From the NCBI GenBank assembly GCA_028564675.1, contig JAOVVO010000209.1:50687-114686 (forward strand): 64,000 bases of DNA, read 5' to 3'. This document shows, one piece after another, positions 12,192-25,420 of this stretch; position 1 is the first letter of the stretch, and every line of letters starts with the position of its first letter. The notes under the pieces are model-generated. The model saw only the letters and a program-made list of their open reading frames with translations, was not told the DNA's origin and did not search any database. Position numbers and translations under genes: made by a program. The DNA comes from Onchocerca lupi (Eukaryota > Nematoda > Chromadorea > Rhabditida > Onchocercidae).

Positions 12192-15100
12192 AAAAATCAA
12201 TTTTTGTTGACTACTCCCAATTTTCTCTTGTTAACTAATTTTTTCGTTGATTATTCGGAATTTCTGAAAATTCATTTGTTCTCTTTAACAAGGAGCAGAA
12301 ACATGGAAATGCATTACCTCAACAACATGTATCGCTCCTCGGAGTTGTTCGAGATGATCTTTATTATGTGAAATATATAAAATTGGAGTAGGTGGTTTAG
12401 TAACTTTAACCGGAATATATTCACTGGAGTGGCCAATAGCTATCGGATGATTTAAACAGGCTGCGTCACAAGCAAAGACCTTGAAATTCGAAAATTTCTT
12501 AAACATAATATGTAAATGATTAAAGAAACTGATGCTTTAAGTCATGAAACAAAAACTGACTCATCATCCGATGTAACGTGGACACCGAACACAGTCATGC
12601 ATGGGATTCCTAAAAACGACTCGCGATATCAACAATCAAGTCATCCCGTCAATTCCAGTTTTCTCTCCATGGTCAAAAAAGAATCAAAAAATTGAAAGAT
12701 ATTCAACCTGAGAATCGGACGAGATCATGAAATAAGGTCGATTACCATTATTTAAATGGATACTTATCGAAACCCTTGTGTTAAGAGAATAAGATAAATT
12801 TTTAACAGTAATTTCTCGCAGTAAATCGGCCGGATCAATATCTATTTCTAGATGCTCACGAGAAAACCTGCAAAGCAGAAATAATTTAATACAAAAGCTT
12901 CTTGAAATTTACATCTCGTTAGCACTGCTAAAGTAAAAAAAATCAAAAATAAAAATTTTTTACTTAGATGCAAGAAGACTAAGAACGAATGCTTCGGCAA
13001 GACCGCTAGCTCCAGCTTTTACAAGTCCAGCACAGCCACGCTTCTCCAGCGTTAATAGCCAGATGTCCATCGTTTCAATGATGTCATTGATATTATCGGA
13101 TTTCCTCCACAGACGGGAAGGTATGAGAAGCGTTGAATGCCCTGTATAACACATATCTACTACTTTCATTGATGCTGCTGCTGCCTGAAAAAGATTTATT
13201 GGACAAGCTTCATTAAAAAAAAAACTATTTTTTCGTAAAATATATCATTTCTTCTTGAATATAACTTCCCACATTAGAAAATAAATGATATTTTTATGAA
13301 ATAATAAGATCACCATCCGCTTTTTTCCAGTCAAAAATTTTTGTACATGCGCAGAAATCCGTGAAAATTTTATATCGGGATATTATCAAGGTAACACGTC
13401 TTTCATTCCTACATAAGAAACATAAGAAAAGTGTATAGGCAATTTAAAATATCTACCTCTTTTTGTTCTTTACTAACTCCAATTTCTAACAGTGGATCAC
13501 GCACATTTGACAGCAGTATATAACGTGTAGAATTTATTTCGTCAGCGTTAAGAGCATTTGGAGCCAAAGATTTTGAAATACCAAATGTAACCATATTCAG
13601 CTAAAAATAAGCATATATTAAAACAAGAATAGATCAATCAGCAATTATGAAGGCAAAATTTCAATATTGCTTAGCAGTCTATTCAATACCTTATGCCAAG
13701 CAGTTGAATGTTCGTGATACAGAATAGTTCCATCCAATGAATTATAACCTGCGAATTCCTAAAAATATGGAAGCGTAACATTTTATTGGATAGAATGATC
13801 TCATAGACATGTCTTCTGAATAACCTGAATTACAAATTCCCATATTTCGTAAAATTATATTCATGCTAAAGTCCACCTCTTTTTCTTCATTATCCCATCT
13901 CTCAGCTTTCAAAATCCGTCCTGTTATACTCCTTAATTGACTAAATATCTCATCCTCAACACAAAACATTCATAATATACAACTGAAACTATCTATGCAT
14001 AACGTATCTTAACGCCCTTTATGCTCGACAAATTACTGATTTCGACTTTTACTCAAATGTTGGAAAATTGCTAACATCTTTAAAAAAGGATGACTTCCCG
14101 CAAAAATTCATGCCAAATCAGAAAATCTTTTACCAAAAAATATCAAAAACATAATAATACACCTTGGTAACACTTTCATTCAGCAATTTTAACTCTTCAT
14201 TTTCGTTTTTGCCGACGGGCAATGGTGAAATATAATTGATGACGCAGATAAAGTGTAAAGAAATTTCGTGTTTCTGCTCAACTGTAACAGTTTCGGGAAT
14301 TTTAGTACATGCAACAGCAGCTAATGTATGTGCACCATCCGATTCGAAAGAGCGCGTATAAACTGGATCAGCTAAATTGTTACTGAAACATATAATAAAT
14401 TTCGAAGGGATTCATACCAGATACTTTCACTTTTCCTGTCTGTTTACCCGATTTGTATTTGACTTGACTTATCCATGTTCCACGTCTTTAATGCTGCTTT
14501 CTGTTGAGACCACGCTACCACTTTATATACAGACAAAACTTTTCAATTCTCTGACGCATTTCACACAGCAGTGACGTGCTATTCATTAAATAACAGTTGA
14601 TAATATTTGCAGAATTTAAAAAGTAAGAATATAAACCTGTTTTTCTGCATCCAATATTCCGAAATCTTCATAGACAGTTCGATTTCGATATCACTATTCT
14701 GAAAAGTGAATAAGAAAACGTGAATACCGAATAACAAACAAAATCAGGACCATCTGAAATTACTTTCTTCATAATAAACTTTAGTTAAACATAACAGAAT
14801 AAACACCGATGGATTTGTCACTTGAAGTTCTTGGATCAAGAGATGTGGCCTTCTTCGGTGAGCATAAACACGTTGTGTAATACACACACATTGATCCTTC
14901 TGCAATAAAAGATCAATAAAAAGGTGCATTGATGTAATAAATTTTTGAAAAATGACTTCTTTAAATGAAAAAGACTAAAGTATAACTTTAAGAATCAATG
15001 ATTAAAACCACGTACAATACGATAACATCGTAAAGTGATGATGCTGCCATCACGATAATCATTTATATAACTCTCAGCAAATGATTCTGAATCTCGAATT

Positions 15101-15633
15101 TTTGCATTAATATGAGAAAAAAAGGCACTTCGTACTGATAAAACCCGAGAGGTTTTCAGTCGCAGCTCTCCATCGCCACCCATTCCGATAAACCTTAAAG
15201 ATTCCTTGTTTAGCAAACTGCTATATTTAATCAATATCTAGCTCTTAATAAAACGATTCAAACAGTGAAACCGACCAAGGAGTCATAACTAGTGTACTGA
15301 GCTAATAATGTATTCTAAAAGTTTAAAAATTAAAGAACTATCAGTGTATAAAAGAACTAACCCATTGCCGATGAATCCAAACTTTTTGTCGAAAATTGCA
15401 ATTAAATCATCATTTTTGAGAACTTTCCAAGCATTCAGACGCTCATTTAGGCATTTCTGAGATTCTGCGACATAAGGCGAAGAAGTTAGGGAAGATATAA
15501 TGAAATAGAGTGAAAAGAGAATGAGAGCAGCCGTTAAAGATACCCGTCTCGGTATGGAAAGTTGTCGTAGCCATTTCCTTAGCTCGAAATCATCCCATCG
15601 CCTGCATTGCACCCTTCTCAGAGATGACAACAT
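11643..15633 (-). CDS. KIAA2013 orthologue, predicted type I-like membrane protein
   Basis: Twelve exons in transcription order: 15633-15362, 15193-15016, 14899-14807, 14698-14637, 14382-14163, 13954-13825, 13748-13690, 13600-13457, 13184-12964, 12867-12708, 12497-12318, 11858-11643; frame is kept throughout, 644 residues (human KIAA2013 is about 634). A hydrophobic segment near residues 32-50 acts as a signal or anchor. A long lumenal/extracellular region contains AHRRRPHLLIQELQVTNP, DIWLLTLEKRGCAGLVKAGA and VFACDAACLNHP, each matching KIAA2013 closely. The C-terminal helix LPVIFWLMLGALMIIFHLFL ends in a short basic tail. The biochemical role of this conserved family is not known to me. Several acceptors are not CAG (TTTAAG at 15193 and 12497, TTGAG at 13954). 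Its start lies 446 bases from the divergent VDAC start. Confidence 0.88.
12151..12189. repeat. 39-base poly(A) tract in a KIAA2013-like intron
   Basis: An uninterrupted run of 39 A on the plus strand, which is poly(T) in the sense of the host gene. It is the longest homopolymer in the window and is likely length-polymorphic or mis-sized in assemblies. Confidence 0.95.
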
Positions 15634-16078
15634 TACTAGTCTATCACATCAAACTATCCATATATTTCTCCAAACCACTGCTTGCATCACGTAGTCCTGA
15701 AACTTTAGCATTTACATCGTTTTATAATAACAAACATTTGACTCGCCATATTTAAATCATTATTTATTTATTGTATTAAACATAATATTGTAAAATGTAA
15801 TACGGAGAAATAAAGAACTTTAACAAGTTGTCAATCAGTAAACCGAAATGAGATAATCATTTCGATTGATGGAAAAATCTGGAGAAAGACGTTAACGTTT
15901 CACAGTAGGAGTAGCAAGAATAGCCAGACCGCAATCATTGGGTTGTAAATAGTCGGGGTGCGGTGATCGCGGTGCTAGGCTTCGTCACTGTGTGGTATGT
16001 TTTGAGTGATGGCGTGATATGGTTGGAAGTTTTTGAGGGGTTAAACTTGCCAGGTGTTAGTTCCAGGCTCTCGCAGGG
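15634..16078. promoter_or_regulatory. Shared divergent promoter region of the KIAA2013-like gene and VDAC
   Basis: The two start codons face away from each other across 445 bases. The VDAC-proximal half (about 15890-16078) is clearly GC-richer than the surrounding DNA. It ends in TCTCGCAG (16069-16076), an acceptor two bases before the VDAC ATG, suggesting trans-splicing of VDAC. No specific operator is recognised. Confidence 0.5.
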
Positions 16079-18808
16079 ATGTTTTATCCGTGCTATATTG
16101 ATCTTGGAAAAGCAGCCAGGGAGTTATTTACAAAAGGATACAGTTAGTTTTACTTTCATTTGATAGTATTGTAAACTTCATATTCGATAATGCCGAGTAC
16201 TCTAAAAATAATGACTTTTGTTAATTCGTTATAATCGATCTATGTTCAGATTATAACCAGTGGAAAGAAAGATTTTTCAAAGTTCTCAAACTGTTGCAGA
16301 TTATCATAATATGTGCAACTTTTCTCCTTTTTATAATATACCATCTGTTTATGCATTCCTGCTTTAGAGCTAAAAATATCCACGTAGAGTTCATATATCC
16401 AAATCTATAAGTATATGAAGAAAAGTTCAATTCTTGAGGTGTAGTTTATAAGGAGAAGAATTGCACTTCTTGGTTTTTATCCTGTAACTATTTCCTTTTC
16501 TTTTCTGAGAAAATCTTTTTTTTTTTCAGATTTCGGTTCCCTGAGAGTTGATGCGTGTTCGAGATCAGGAGAGAATCAAGAGGTCGAATTTTCTAGTGCT
16601 GCTGTGCACACTGTTGCTACAGGAAAACTTGCTGGAAATTTCGACATCAAATATCGTATACCTTCGTATGGTGAGAGTACCTTTGCTTCATGAACTGTTA
16701 AAAAAGGTGTTGGTATCATTATACGCAAGATCTTTTATATCTAACAAAAAGTACTGAATATGTATATGTACATTTTGTCTTTGTAATGTGTTAATGAATC
16801 GGTTATTTTGAATGTGCAACTTGTTTATTAGACTGTTTTGATTGCTAGTCCGAAGTAGTTTTTATGGCGAAAGTAGGGGAATGTTCTATTTCAGGTGTGG
16901 TTCTGACTGAGAAATGGAATACGGAAAATTTATTGGGTACAATTGTCGAAATACAGGACCGCTTCGCTCATGGTTTAAAACTTACGCTAGATTCGTGGTA
17001 TGCACCACATAATGGCAAACGCTCAGGTCGAGTGAAAGCTGAGTGGGTGAACAGGAATGTTACGGTACATTGTTTCTGAAGCACTTTTATATTCCCAATA
17101 GTTAATATCATCGAGCTGCGTGGTTCGTTCGGAAAACGGTAGTGAAGTCACATTATTGAGATACATTCATATATTACTAATGATGACATTATTCTCATCT
17201 CTTTTTTCAGCATTCAGTATCGTAATTGTTTTAAAGATAGCATTGTTTATTTAAGCTGTGGTATTTTCTTCTACTTAGATCGGTTGATCTACTTTGGAAA
17301 TTTTGTCATATGTGCACAGCCCTTCCATATGCTCACTTTTCTTAAAATTATAGTATCATGAGTTGCCCAAAACATATTTCACAGGTGGGTTTAGGAAAAG
17401 TCAAATTTCTATGTTACTTGCTTTTTTTTTTTTAGTGTAATCTTGATGTTGGTTTGGACACTGGTCCTCAAGTCAATTTTTCTGGAGTCACTGGTTTGCA
17501 AGGATGGTTGTTGGGAGTACAGAGCACATTCGATGTTTCGAGCAATCAAGTCAAGGTACCAGTAACTAAGTATTCCGTTGAAATTTATTAAATCTTCAGT
17601 AAAATTCTCTGTAGTGCAGTTATTAATTCTCGATACTGTCCTTTACGGTTCTCTTTAAATTTAATGGTCAGTAAGCATAAAAGGAAGAACAAACATTTTT
17701 CAGGGTCTTAACTTTTCATTTGGAAGAATAGGAACAGATTATGTTTTGCATTCATATGTGAATGATGCACGAGAATTTGGAGGTTCATTCTACCACAGTG
17801 TTGCTCATGTAACTTTATTTTTTGTTTTTATGTGAATTTGATTAAGACCTGCATAAATTTGTGGTACGACATTGCATCTAATCGTTTTGAACGAAAGTAA
17901 GATTTCTGTCTGAGATAATAAGCAGCAATGCTTTTTTTGCAGTATAGTATGTGTTGCATTTCATGTCTTCTAGAACTTAATGTGATAGCGCTGCAAAGGT
18001 ATTAGAATGGTGATCTCTCTTTAATCTATTTCCTTACGTCAAAAAGGATTTTGTTATTTGCCGGCATTAAATTCTTTGAAGACCACAAAGTATGGTATTC
18101 GTAACTTTTGAAAATCTTTATGCTTTGCAGAATTTGGATATTGGCGCTATGTTTAGCTGGACAACTGGTGAACCAGGTACTCGTTTCGGTTTGGCAATGA
18201 AGTATTGTCCTACAAAGGATCTAGAATTGAAGGCCAAAGTCGATCATGACTCTAAACTTGCTTTTGCATTAACGCATAGCCTCTCAAATCGGGTCTGTTT
18301 TTTAGCACAGTTGACTAGTTGTATATCTGTGACCCATTACCATTTTAAACTATCGTTTAAAGAATAGCACATCATAGGATGACACACTTGTCATTTTATA
18401 TCTCACTAGTTATTATATGCATTTCAATGTTTTGAAAAGTTTTATTTCTATAAGAAAAAGCTTAATAAACCGGTCACTTATTAAGATATCACTAAGACAG
18501 TGAGTTTAAAGAGACGAAGTAATGATCATATATTTTTTGTCTATATTTGATGATACAGCTTCCTCACAGAAATTTTCATGATTTTCGTTAATGACCACTC
18601 TTACATAATCTATATGACCTCTCTTACATAATCGGTGCATTCTTTTTTAGCAGGTTCAATTCATAAATGAAGCCATATGCTTATAGTAATTATTAAGTAA
18701 CTGTGTAAATTTCAGCTAAAGTTGACACTTTCATCTCAGTTTGGAATGGCGTCTTTCAGTGATGGACATAAATACGGCATTGGCTTGAACTTCCATCCAT
18801 GTTGTTGA
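16079..18808 (+). CDS. vdac: Voltage-dependent anion-selective channel (mitochondrial porin, VDAC)
   Basis: Seven exons (16079-16142, 16530-16670, 16895-17064, 17436-17555, 17704-17808, 18131-18292, 18716-18808) encode 284 residues, the normal VDAC length. The N-terminal helix reads YIDLGKAARELFTKGYNFG; strand motifs include LTEKWNTENLLGTIVEIQD, LTLDSWYAPHNGKRSG, LQGWLLGVQSTFDVSSN and the C-terminal LKLTLSSQFGMASF with GHKYGIGLNF. These follow the C. elegans and vertebrate proteins strand by strand. VDAC forms the 19-stranded beta-barrel of the outer mitochondrial membrane and passes metabolites and ATP/ADP. Protein ends in Cys-Cys, which is unusual. An acceptor immediately before the ATG supports this start. 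All introns are GT-AG. Confidence 0.96.
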
Positions 18809-19065
18809 GTTTTAAAGGAAGCGCATTTTATATTGACCCTTTGACATATTGATATATTGACTTATTATGAATACTTGTTGTACGCATACGAGTCAGTTCT
18901 TCATTTTTTGCAAACCGTACTTGGTGGAAATTTCTTAAGGATCATAGAATGTGTCCAAATTAGCGATCATTAATTCATTGTTGGTTAGTTCATGGTTGAT
19001 TTTTCACATGATTTTACGAAATGACCATTATTATTGTAATATCATGCTGTTCTCATGTTTGCTCC

Positions 19066-19071
19066 AATAAA
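19066..19071 (+). terminator. Polyadenylation signal AATAAA of VDAC
   Basis: AATAAA lies 258 bases after the VDAC stop, in CCAATAAAGTCC. Confidence 0.6.
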
Positions 19072-20131
19072 GTCCTGTCTAAATTTATCGTAACATTGTT
19101 ATACACTATTTATAAGGCCGTGAATTGAAAATTTATGAAGAATGATAATTCTTTGAATCAGGATAATTTCACATCGTTTAAGATATAATCCCAACTGGAT
19201 TTAAAAAAAAATTCTGTTTTCATGATTTTTGCATTAAATGCAATTGAAGTTCAAGCAGTACTGTGGTTCAAGGGGTGTTTTTTCTTGGATCCATTGGGTT
19301 TTTTTTTTTTTTTTTTTTTAATCTGAGCATGAGATACGGTCTCTAAAAGCGTTTCTTAAGCGTGAGCTGCATGATCATAGGTTAATAATACAGGCTTCAT
19401 GGGTGTGTTATGAATCGTGAATTGTTTGGAGGAAATAAGTCCTGAATTATCTGAAGAAGGGGAGGAAAATTGGACAATGTTTGCCAGAGTTTTGACTGCA
19501 AAGTAGTGTAATAACGTAGTCAACATTTTGTGTCTCATCAAAATCTTAAGTGTAATGGTAATGGGAATCTGTCTTCACTAATCTAGCTGCAATTTTAGGA
19601 TTAAATTCGAACCGTTCGACTATTTAAAAGCTAAGTCAATGCTGGAAGTTTTTGGAGTATGTTTTTGGAATATCTTAAATTTAAAATCCAATCAATTTTT
19701 TGCTTCATTACACATCTATATGGTGAAGTCCTTCAAAAAAAAAAAAAAAAAAAAAGGAAAAATTTTATCCTTAATTTGAGCAAAATTTGAAAAAGCGCTG
19801 AATAGAAATTATACTCTTATTCCGTTACTATAGTTTAGTTAAACATGATTTTTTTTTTTTCAATCGTATTGACAACTAAAGATGTCTTCTATTTGTACAC
19901 CACATTTCGATTGGTTAGTGTGAATAAGTGAAGTATTAAAAACTTTTTCTATTTCGATCAACCAAACTAGCTTTAAAAGCTATGGAAGTGATGTGAAGCA
20001 ATTAATGAGAAAGAGGAAGGAGGAGAAGAGGTGGATGATTGGATGAAATTGAGGAACGAAGAGAAGGAGGAAAGTTGCTGAACAATTGCTCATCAAATTT
20101 CTCGTTATTTTACTTGGCTCAAATAGACGCG
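19072..20131. other. Intergenic region between VDAC and SPARC
   Basis: Contains poly(T) and poly(A) tracts (around 19300-19319 and 19736-19755). A purine-rich stretch (19990-20080) just before the SPARC start is probably promoter or 5' UTR. No exon with recognisable content was seen on either strand. Confidence 0.5.
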
Positions 20132-23100
20132 ATGAATGTGGCTGCTCTACAACTCGGTATCCTACTATTGGTAGTCTCGATTGTTACTAGCAAAAAGGTA
20201 TTTACGAATTTTTCATTTTTTTTTTTTTTTTTATTCATCTAACTTTCAAATATTTTAGAATTATTTCCTTCGTTTATCTTTATCTTTGTCGCATCTTTTA
20301 CTTCCACTAATATACCTGTGAAGATGCTTGATTCATATTTAATTATATGTTTAACTACTTGCAGCATATCAAATATACGAATAAATTTAAGAATAATTTT
20401 TTGATAATATTATTGAGTTTTTATGATCGGAAAAAATTTTCGCGATATCTGTTAATATACGTTTGCTAATTTATGTGTAAAAAGTTAAGTTAAAATTCAA
20501 TGTCAAATTTTGTAATGATTTGTTGTCATTACTGCAAAGATTGACGCTGCAGTATAAACAATTTTAACGAAGTCTTTACGATTATTGTTTGATGGCTGAG
20601 ATATTTTACCTGTTGTTTGTTGACATCCCAGATATTACTGAGGACAAGTCCCGGTGATGTTATTCTGAATATATTCCAAAACTATAACTTTCCTTCTTGA
20701 TGGATTTGACACAGCTGAATTTTTGAAAGTCTTAACTTTGGTAAAAAAAAAAAAAAACTTCGATTGATTCCATTCATAATTCCAGTTATCAGTTTAACTT
20801 TACACAACTTTGTATCGAATGTCCCTGATACGGATCAATTTAGTAGTTCTTCATCGAATTGAATCTTTCAAGAAAAATTTCATCATTTTTATTCTTGCAT
20901 TAATCATAAATTTTGAAGCTCATTCGAATTTAAGTTTAATTAAGAAAAGAAAAAAATGACATTTGCTGTTGTTGATACATTTGATTAGAACAAATGTAAG
21001 ATATTAGCTGAATATTAAATCAGGAAATCCTATTAAATTTTAACAAATTGTTAGCCAGAAGAGAAAGAGCATTTACTAGAATTTGAAAATTTTTGACAAA
21101 TTGAAATTTTAGATATCAAGCGAACTGGATAAATTTACTAAGCCTCTGCGAATTATGCAAAATTTATTTTTGAAATATTTTGAAACAATAGGAAAGTTGG
21201 TGCAAGTTTTACTATGACATAGAATAATGCCACTGCAAAATGTTAAATCATATCAACCTTTAATCCTTTTTTTTTTTTTTTTCAATTTCCCTATGCACAC
21301 AATTTTACACTATTCAGAGTTATTTGATATTTGAATCAGGAGAAAAGACAAAAAAATTCATAAATAGTTAAATTAGCTCTGATTTCCTTTTCTTTTTTTT
21401 TTTTTTTTTTGCTTTTTTATGGTAAAAATTAGAGAAAAAAATATTATATTGCTACAATGTTAGAATGAACTAATCTTTTGGATGAAGATATGATTGCCTA
21501 TTAATCAATCAATCGTGGACAAGTTTGAACTTTGCCATGCTCGATTTTTTTTCTTTTTTCTTAGAACATCAAAAGAGTTGTTTCAATTTACAATCCAATC
21601 ATCTGGTACTAAATTGGCTGACTAACTGTTAATTGATAACTAATTTCCTTCCAACTTTTTAAAGATCATTTTTTTGGTCAAAATACTTTTGAATCACTTT
21701 TTTCTTATTGCACTTTGTATTGTTGCATATATTTCACCATATTCTCTTCTTTAAAATATATTTTTTTTCTAAAAAAAAAATAGGTACTATTCATATAGCA
21801 AAGATTTTATGAAAAATTTCAAAACTATTTTTCAAACTTTTAGAAAAAAGGAAATGATTGGGATGAACTAGAAACGCTATTGGAAAATATTGATGAACGC
21901 GTCACAGAGTCAACTAAAAAACCTAAACTTGGTTTGTTTATTTTATTATTTCAAAAAGTCATCCAAAAAAAAAAGTTAGAGAGAAATTATAGTTAGACTA
22001 AAGTCAATGGTTAATAAATTTACATCATTTTTGATATAATCCAAAATTTGATCAATGCTCAAAATCATGATAAATGATGAATAGTTAGGAAAAATATGAT
22101 TGAAACTTCAATTCTACTTGTTCAATAAATTCTCTTGAAAGTTTTTAACATGATGACATACTCAAAAATCGCACCGGCAACGACATTTCATTTTAAATTT
22201 TTTCAATTTTGTAGAAATATTCGTTATCGAATCTAATTAGTACATTTCCGATTGACATAATTCGGATCTAAAAATTCTAAAATTTAGTCTAACCATTTAG
22301 TGACGAATAAATAAAGACTTTTTAAGTAGAAACTGAAAATAATTCAAATTTGCAAAAGTTTCAGCACCAACAATATCAAAGAATCCTTGTGAAGATCATA
22401 TTTGTGGATGGGGTAAAGAATGCATTGTGGACAAAAAAGGTGAACCAATTTGTGAATGCATTTCGAAATGTCCATCACTGGATGATGATCCGCTTGATCA
22501 GGTTCCGCTTAAATCTAGACTGAAATTTGAATTTTCAAAACTTGAAATCTTGCTGATCATATATATTATCATATTAATTTGTCGGTAGTATGAATTTGTT
22601 CTTCTAACAGGAAAGTAAATATAGATGACTGGAAGATTATCTTACTGTAAAAAATATCTTAAGATTACGCTTTCAAGAAAAAAAAAAAGTCACAAAAATT
22701 AAAAATAATTTTTCTAAAAAATAATATTTTCAGGTTTGCAGTAATACAAACGAGACATTTTCATCGTTGTGCGAACTTTACCGCGAAAGATGCCTTTGCA
22801 AACATAAATTCAAAGATTGCAAAGTTAGTCAATTGTCTTTAACTTCAATACCTATAAGAAAGTTAATTAAATTTTAATACTGGATAAAATTTTGGTAAAA
22901 AAGAAATATTTTTTTTTTCCATAATTCTATTTACCGATTCATGAATGTACTTTTGATTTTACCGACTCATGAACTACATTCGAATTGCTCGATGATGAAT
23001 TGTATTTTCGATTTATTCGCTCATGACTTATTATCTTAATGTTCCGCAACAATGTAACAAATTATTGCATTTTCAAGTGTTGCTTGTCTTCTAATTATAT

Positions 23101-25048
23101 GAAGTCTCTTAAAATATTCGATTAATGATACCAATTAATGAGTAAATAATAATTATCATTTAGAATAAGGCCAATTCAAAAGTGCATTTGGAATATTTGG
23201 GTGCTTGCAAGCAGCTTGAACCATGTACCGACGAATTGATGATTCAATTTCCAGTACGAATGGCCGACTGGCTCTTTCAGGTATTTTCAATTTTAACATA
23301 ATTTTTAAAAATAATGAAATGAGATTTTTGCAAGAAATGTATGCAAAAATTGCTCGGCAGAAGTATATAATTGACGGATGCTAAGAAAAGATTTTACAAT
23401 GAAAGAAACTAAAATTCATTCAATCATTTTAAATAGAATTTACCGAATGACATTTTATGGCTTTTGGAAGAAAAATGCCAACAGCTGTTGGCAATTGCTC
23501 TAGTACTGTTGAAATTAAATTTGACGTGATCTCTTTTACGTTGTTTAAAATTGAAACATTTGGAATGACTTTTGAAAAATGAACTTTCTTTGCAATTTAG
23601 TAATTTTCAGCTATCAAATCAAATGCTTATCGATTGTTAAATCTCTGCAATTTAGTATTTTCAATTATCAAATCAAATACTACTCTTTTTTTTTTGCTGA
23701 TTGAAAATAATCTTTTTTTTTTTTGGTTATTTTGAGTCAGCCATTTTTGCTTTTATTTGTAAAGAAATTAACGAACTTTACTGGCTTATAGTGTAATGTA
23801 AATATAAATAGATAAGAATCGATAATTTCAGAATTAAAAAAGAAAAAAAAAAGTGGTAAAATGTAGTCATAATCTATATGGCACTGTTTCATTTTAAAAG
23901 TGTTTAGAAAAGGCTTTTATTTGGGATAAAATTTTGAATAAAAAAAAAAAAAAAAAATGAAAAATTGAAGGTAATGCGAGAAATGAAGAAACGACGAGAA
24001 TTGCATAATTTGGAATGGGAAGAATTGATTGCAGAAGCAGAATCTGATGACGAGAAAAAGCATGTCTATCCGGTAATATGGAAATTCTGTGATTTGGATA
24101 TCAAGCCTCATGATAAGCATGTATCTCATCATGAATTGATTCCGATCACAGCACCGGTTATTCCCATGGAATCATGTATCAAACCATTCTTGGAGAATTG
24201 TGATGTCAATAATGATGGCAACATTTCTATCATGGAATGGGGCAAATGTCTTGGCCTAAAAGAAGGTTGGCCCTTCTTAGATGATATATATTATTATATT
24301 ATCCTAGCAAAACAAATTATTTAATTAATTATTTACATAATGGCTGATTTATTCAAGTTATTGACAAGTAGCCAAGGTATAATTAACTCTGTAACATCTC
24401 GTGAAATAGCATACAACTAGGAATCTATTGAGGAAAAGTTCAAAAGTGATGGCTATCAACAAGATTTGCTTGAAATAAAATTGTTTAAGTCACAAAAAAG
24501 AAAAAAAGAAAAAAATACGAATTTTTCGTTTAATAGTTGGCCGCATCATATCAGAATATAGCTATTTATAATAACAATTATTGTTTTTTTTTTTTTTTTC
24601 TGAAAATAAACTTAATATATCAGCACCAAAAATTTGCCCATAAAAAGGACTAGCAAACATAATACGGTGAGTAATAATTAGCAATTAAAGTTGCCGATTG
24701 CAAGTTGATTTTAGATATATTTTCGCAAGCAAATTTTAACAAATTGAAGAAAAAAGAAAGGATAGAAAATTTTTGCGAGCTAATGACAATAAATACTCCA
24801 AAATTTTTGAAACCAAATGAAAAGTTGAAATAAAAAATTGAAATTTCGATTAATTGCTTAATTACAAGATACAATTTCAAAGAAGAGATTCTAAATGTGC
24901 AAAATTTGTCTTAAAATTTTTCAGATATTTTTAAAAATTTTCATTTCTTCTTTCTCCCTCCATATTGCAAAGTGAAATTTGTTATATTTTATTTTAATAT
25001 AAAGTCAAAAATCTTTTTTTTGCAGGTGAAATTCAAGAACGTTGTTAG
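20132..25048 (+). CDS. ost-1: SPARC/osteonectin (secreted basement-membrane calcium-binding protein)
   Basis: Seven exons: 20132-20197, 21844-21931, 22365-22501, 22734-22823, 23164-23280, 23971-24265, 25026-25048; 271 residues against about 264 for C. elegans OST-1. Residues 1-20 are a signal peptide (MNVAALQLGILLLVVSIVTS). An acidic segment (DWDELETLLENIDE) precedes a cysteine-rich follistatin-like domain (CEDHICGWGKECIVDKKGEP, then VCSNTNETFSSLCELYRERC and HLEYLGACK). The extracellular calcium-binding domain follows (FPVRMADWLFQVM...), with one canonical EF-hand DVNNDGNISIMEWGKC, and the protein ends GEIQERC. SPARC binds collagen IV in basement membranes. The acceptor of the large exon at 23971 is atypical, AAG behind a long A-run. 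The first intron is 1.6 kb. The in-frame ORF begins upstream, but the Met at 20132 gives a proper signal peptide. Confidence 0.94.
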
Positions 25049-25414
25049 AATGGATATTTTAGAATGGAAATTGTTTTTATTCGACACTGCCAACTATAAC
25101 TTTTAATGGATCAAAAAAAAAATGTTTTTTTTCTTTTAAATATATATTTTTTTGTCGAGAAATTATGAATGTTGAAATTATGAATATATTGTCTATCCGA
25201 AATTTCATAATCATTTCATAATTTGTATTATGCTACTGTATCGTCATAATGAAACAGTTTTTAAAAAAAAGAAAGAAAAAATAATTTTTTTTTTTTTTGA
25301 AAAAAGAATTTTGATCGTTGATTGGCTGAAGATCAGCATCAATCTTCATCATATATGACATACTAATTGTCATCTTCAATCATTTCTTCGAAAAAAAAAA
25401 AGGAAGTGACTTTC

Positions 25415-25420
25415 AATAAA
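25415..25420 (+). terminator. Polyadenylation signal AATAAA of SPARC
   Basis: AATAAA occurs in TTTCAATAAAGCAGG, about 370 bases after the SPARC stop. Confidence 0.55.

Noticed and set aside
12544..12608. Extra exon of the KIAA2013-like gene (frame reading IPCMTVFGVHVTSDDE)
   Set aside because: Between a phase-0 donor and phase-0 acceptor the required frame hits a stop; joining 12708 directly to 12497 restores the family alignment.
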